Shown piece after piece: positions 59,850 through 64,000 of a stretch of 64,000 bases of DNA. The translations under genes were made by a program, and so were the position numbers. Source of the stretch: Cricetomys ansorgei (lineage: Eukaryota > Chordata > Mammalia > Rodentia > Nesomyidae). Every line of letters begins with the position of its first letter. Position 1 is the first letter of the stretch. The stretch spans positions 7,150,501 through 7,214,500 of the forward strand of contig JAMJFZ010001133.1 of assembly GCA_026225945.1 (NCBI GenBank), read 5' to 3'. The notes under the pieces were generated by a model. It worked only from the letters and a program-made list of their open reading frames with translations, had not been told where the DNA came from and made no database searches.

Positions 59850-60121
59850 TCATGATTATGTTTTTGCTGCATGTTTTTACGTTTTTTTCTTCAACAGGTT
59901 CTTTTTCTCTTATTCTTGTTCCCTCTCCTCCTGTGGTGTCTTTTGCACATATGTCACTTTGAAAGTGACATACTTATGTCTCTACATCTCTGTTTCTCTC
60001 TGATCTTCTTTGATTTATGAGCTTCCATTCAAATAATTAAATAAAAGCCTTATTCTAATTGTTTGTTTGTTGAAGGTAATATCACTGGCACTGTTTAAAT
60101 AGTTTTTTTCTCTTTTAACAA

Positions 60122-60181
<60 letters not shown>

Positions 60182-62130
60182 TTTCTTGATAATTAATTGC
60201 CATAAATTTGCCTCTTTACTTCCCTAAAATATGTCCTCTTAGTAATTTAAACACATCTAAAGTAAATGATTTGAAGTATTTTTCTACTGTTCTACCATTT
60301 GGCCCTTATCATCTAAATTACCCAAATGTTTCTATTTCATAGTCAGAAAATGATTAGCCCAATATCATGCTAAGGACTAAAGCCTGAATTTCACCTTTTG
60401 ATTAACGAAGACTGATTGCAACTCTGATAATGATAGTCAGTGTGGGAGGATTGGAAAGTCAGCCTGGTGTTCAGCCTAACATGCACTCACTATTGTCTCT
60501 ATTGGCCTCTGGAAAGACAGTCTTGGCTACCTGCCCTTCCTGACAGGTTGACTGTGGACTGTGGTGGGGGTGTGATTTTAGGAGCACTGCCTCTTGCTGA
60601 ATCTATTTCTGGATTTCCATGTCAAATTTCTATCTCATGTACCAGGTTCCTTGTCTCTGCTTAATATTACCAGTTGATTAGATCACCAATTCTGACTTCT
60701 GTGAGCTGTGCCAAGAAAAAGATTCATCCACACTCTACATAAAGTTAGGAAACTCTCGAAATTGTATGGATACAATATCCTCTTAAATGTTCTGGCCATA
60801 AGATTGGTGTGAGCTGCCTATTTTCAAAGCTACCCATAACATAATCTCGGGATCATGGGATCAGAACTTAGAATAAGAGTGATTGGAATGAAAGCTATTA
60901 CTGCCCACACAAAAATTAGCTTCACACAAAAATTGGGTTCTTCATGCTATAGAATCAGAACTATGGCCTAAGGAAGAAAAGAATTGAAGGCTCTACCAGA
61001 CATAATTTCTTCTAGTAGAGCATAAGAGGAGATGCACCAGAAGGTCAACTGTACAAATTAAACTTCATTTTTAAAGATTAGAATCAGTGTATTTTCTAGA
61101 GTCTGTACTTTTAACTCATAATCTTTGAAGTAAATTTCCATTGTCATTGTGTTAGTGCCTTTTACTCTTTAGTTCACTTTTGTTGCTGCATTATTTGGAG
61201 ATTCCTAATATTTTGTACTTGCACACTTTTTAAAATAATCATTATTTTATGAAAATATAATTTGTAATCTTCAAAATAAAAGGATTCCCTCTAAAGTGGT
61301 ACCAGAAAATGGAACCAATGAGAGGATTTCTATTTAAAGTGATGTCTTTATCCAAGAGGTTATGATCATTTATGTAAACACTCAAGTTCCATTCTAGATC
61401 CTGTAAGATGCACAGCAATTTTCCTCAAAATGTACCACCCATCTTGATTGCATAAATGTTCCCATTAATTCTTGATACATTTCTCACACTAACATCCTAT
61501 GTCTTTATCATAATTTGAAGATTTTTGAAAATGAATTTTAATACTGCATATGTTATACTCAGAGTTACATTTGATGACAGATAATTACACAGTTGGTTAC
61601 ATTGCAGTGTCTCAGAGAAGTTAAAAGTTAAAGGGAAGGAATATTAAACTTATTTACTACCTAAATCCCTTTAGGTGTTTTCAGCGTGTTTACACTAAAT
61701 AAGAAATACATGTAAATTTACGAAACCATCATTATATAATACAATGAGATTAATATTAAAGAATCTTTTAAAATTCATAGAATACATAGCATTTGCATGA
61801 ATAAAGTAATAACTAAGAAACCTGCTAAAATATCTAATGACTTCAATTGAATATATTCATTTGACAATGAAAACAACACAGGTAATCTGTGAAATAGACT
61901 CATAATCCACAATAGAATCATGATTTGTTGTATATTTAATGGACATGTATGGGTATATTCTATTCACCATATATCAATACCCAAAGAAAACTTATTAATT
62001 AATGTTTCTGTGGTAATCTGGTAAACTTCTTACATTAAGTTGAATTATTCCCCTTATGTCCCTCAATTCTACCAGACTTGTACAATATTAAGAATTAGAT
62101 TTTGTTTAAGGCCTTTTTTGGAACCCTTGA
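59850..62130. other. Unassigned DNA right of A'
   Basis: Not similar to the left copy at this offset. Contains the (AT)n(AC)n tract and a 74-codon plus-strand frame at 60440-60664 with no recognised motif. A 5' exon or promoter of A' could lie here but was not identified. Confidence 0.45.
60121..60180. repeat. (AT)n(AC)n compound microsatellite
   Basis: TATATATA followed by about 20 AC units. Confidence 0.95.
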
Positions 62131-62139
62131 TATGATCAA

Positions 62140-62905
62140 GTGTTTTTTGTTTGTTTGTTTGTTTGTTTTAGTCTTTCAGATTGTATATATGGTAGACTAC
62201 ATTTATTGATTTATATATATTGAACCATGTCTTAATCTCCAGGATGAAGTCCACTTGATCATGATGCGTGATAGTTTTGATGTCATCTTGGATACTGAGA
62301 AAATTTTCATCTATCAGCATAAGAGAAATTGGTCTGTAATTTTCTTTCTTTGCTGGGTCTTTATGTTATTTGAGTATCAGGAAAAATATGCTCTTTTAAA
62401 CTGAAATAGGTCATGCTTAATCTGTTTCTATTTTACGGCATAGTTTTTGGGATATTGGTTTTAGCTTTTTTTTTTTAAAGTATGGTAGACTTTTAGACTA
62501 AAACCATCAGGCACGGGGCTTCCTTTTTGGAGAAATTTAATTATTGCTTCTATTTCACTAAGGGTTATAGGTTCCTTTATACTGTTTATCTGATCTTGAT
62601 TTAATTTCGGTAAGTGGTATGTATCATGAAAATTATCCACTTTTTTTTAGTTTTCTCCTATTTGGTGTACTGCAGGTTTTAAAGTATTTACTTATGATTT
62701 TCTAGATTTCCTCCCTGTCTGTTGTTATGTACACCTTTTCACTTATAATTTTATTAATTTGTATATTCTCTACCTATTAGTTATTATGGATAATGGGTTG
62801 TGAATCTTATTGATTATATCAAAACCCAGCTCTTTGTTTCATTGATTCTTTGTACTTCTTTATGTTGCTTGTGTCTATGTTATTGAATTCAGGCCAAAAA
62901 ATCAT
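62140..62905 (-). mobile_element. LINE-1 ORF2 fragment (second copy), degenerate
   Basis: Same ORF2 portion as 20800-21620, with GGATGAAGTCCACTTGATCA at about 62241. The fragment is interrupted near 62906 by the permuted block. Confidence 0.8.
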
Positions 62906-63589
62906 GTTTTCTTGACATCATCCAGAAATTGAGGTTGCATGGCAAGCTACCACTCTTCTTTTTTGAGAACTTAGGCATAGCAGAAGTAGAGAACCTAGAT
63001 TGGCTTGCCTTGAACTGACACTGCTGTTTCCGATAACAATTTGCACTTTTTGGGTATGATTCTTCTTTTTAAGTGTGCTGTTAAGACATGTGTGCTTACC
63101 CAATGTGTATGGTCATTTCTTTATTTTTCATCGTATATGTTACAGAATCAAAGGGAAAGCTAGGAATTGTTAAGCTTCTAAAACAGAAGTATTTGAAGAG
63201 CAAATGATTAATGAGTTACTGTGCCAAAAAAATCCAAAGTTTGATAATTGTATTTATGTTCTATCTCACTTAAGATCCTTTTTACTCTAAAACAATATGC
63301 TTTAATCAATATTTAGAAAAAAGTATAAAATGATTTTCGTGTTGCTATGTTTCAACATTCCTGTTTTATGTTGATATGTTCAATATTCTTTTAGGATTCT
63401 AATATTTTAAGAAAATGAATGCATAACATAAAATAAACATACAGAAAGGTCTTGAAAGCCAAAATAATGAAGTAGGCATGATGCCTTAAAGAAGAGAAGT
63501 AAAATGGAAGCATATGCAGAAAAGAAAAGAAAAGAATATATACATATATATACATTTGAGAATTTGTGAAAAAAGTGGTTATGTTTGTG

Positions 63590-63680
63590 AAAGACAGCAA
63601 AGAAAAGTATATGAGAGTTTGGAGGAAGGAAAATTAAAGGGGAAAATGGTGTAGTTATAATTTCAGAAATTTGTTTTAAA
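63590..63680 (+). mobile_element. LINE-1 3' end remnant
   Basis: Copy of 23490-23610 with the same GGGGAAAATGGTGTAGTTAT signature. Confidence 0.5.
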
Positions 63681-63748
63681 TCATAAAAAATATCACAAAT
63701 ATGAACAAATATGTTATAAAGTGTCTTAAATATCAATAATGATATTTG

Positions 63749-63775
63749 TGTGTGTGTGTGTGCGTGTGTGTGTGT
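63749..63775. repeat. Short (GT)n microsatellite
   Basis: GT run with one GC interruption; counterpart of GT at 23655-23670. Confidence 0.9.
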
Positions 63776-64000
63776 TCATGCTTCTGTTTTAGCTGTTGGT
63801 GGCCAAACCTAGGGCTTCATTCAGTCTATATATTTTTATGAATTATGTTCCTATCATCAGTTCCTCTTCTCATTTCTTATGCAATTATATTCTTGGCAGG
63901 TTTTAATTGAACTTCACATGTGATATGCTTCTGTGCATGAAACAACATACAGCAGAGTGAGTAAAAACCATAGTGGATGTATTGTATCTGTGTCTCTTGA

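Larger units (their letters stand above)
62137..64000. repeat. Duplicated segment with antisense LINE-1, right member
   Basis: More compact copy of 20795-23890. Order here: L1, then the block 62906-63027, then 63040-63480, then 63540 to the window end. It runs off the right edge. Confidence 0.7.

Noticed and set aside
1..64000. Prokaryotic-type systems, CRISPR arrays, tRNA or rRNA genes
   Set aside because: No arrays, cloverleaf-like genes or rRNA text were seen; tandem repeats present are eukaryotic microsatellites, minisatellites or duplicated blocks.

Overview
This window is nuclear DNA from a muroid (mouse/rat-type) rodent. It is AT-rich, intron-dominated and full of B1, B2/B3 and ID/B4-like SINEs, truncated LINE-1 pieces, and long (GT)n, (GA)n and (AT)n tracts. 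No bacterial features, rRNA, tRNA or CRISPR arrays were seen. Long open frames are rare and most are microsatellite artefacts. The real coding content is short exons, all on the minus strand.

Main result: the exons belong to an ARHGAP20-like (RA and RhoGAP domain) gene family. They were recognised by comparing translations with remembered ARHGAP20 protein, and checked by splice sites and exon phase. Three loci are present. (1) Locus A (12533 down to 719) has nine exons with consensus splice sites and fully compatible phases. They encode an N-terminus, a PH-like module, a Ras-association-like region, a linker and the first RhoGAP exon. The gene runs off the left edge. (2) Locus A' (59051 down to about 41049) is a duplicate of A plus the three RhoGAP exons that follow. 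It is a pseudogene: the PH exon is deleted, two splice acceptors and one donor are lost, and it carries two in-frame stops and one frameshift. (3) Locus B (39940 down to 38277) is a more diverged fragment with only the linker exon and first RhoGAP exon, perhaps followed by a terminal exon near 35.7 kb.

Layout: positions 1-13310 and 46493-59840 are two copies of a tandem segmental duplication with a period of about 46.5 kb. The segment between them holds locus B, the 3' end of A', LINE-1 3' ends (27.5-30.5 kb), a three-copy ~0.5 kb tandem repeat (32.0-33.5 kb) and unassigned DNA. A second homologous pair, 20.8-23.9 kb and 62.1-64.0 kb, starts in antisense LINE-1 ORF2 and has its sub-segments in a different order. 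A further local duplicate (12.83-13.51 and 15.13-15.77 kb) lies just upstream of the start of A.

Most notable biology: the RhoGAP catalytic arginine finger is replaced in both A (Leu) and A' (Gln) but kept in the degenerate fragment B. Locus A therefore looks like an intact gene for a GAP-fold protein without the usual catalytic residue. All family assignments come from reading and memory; no database search was run.
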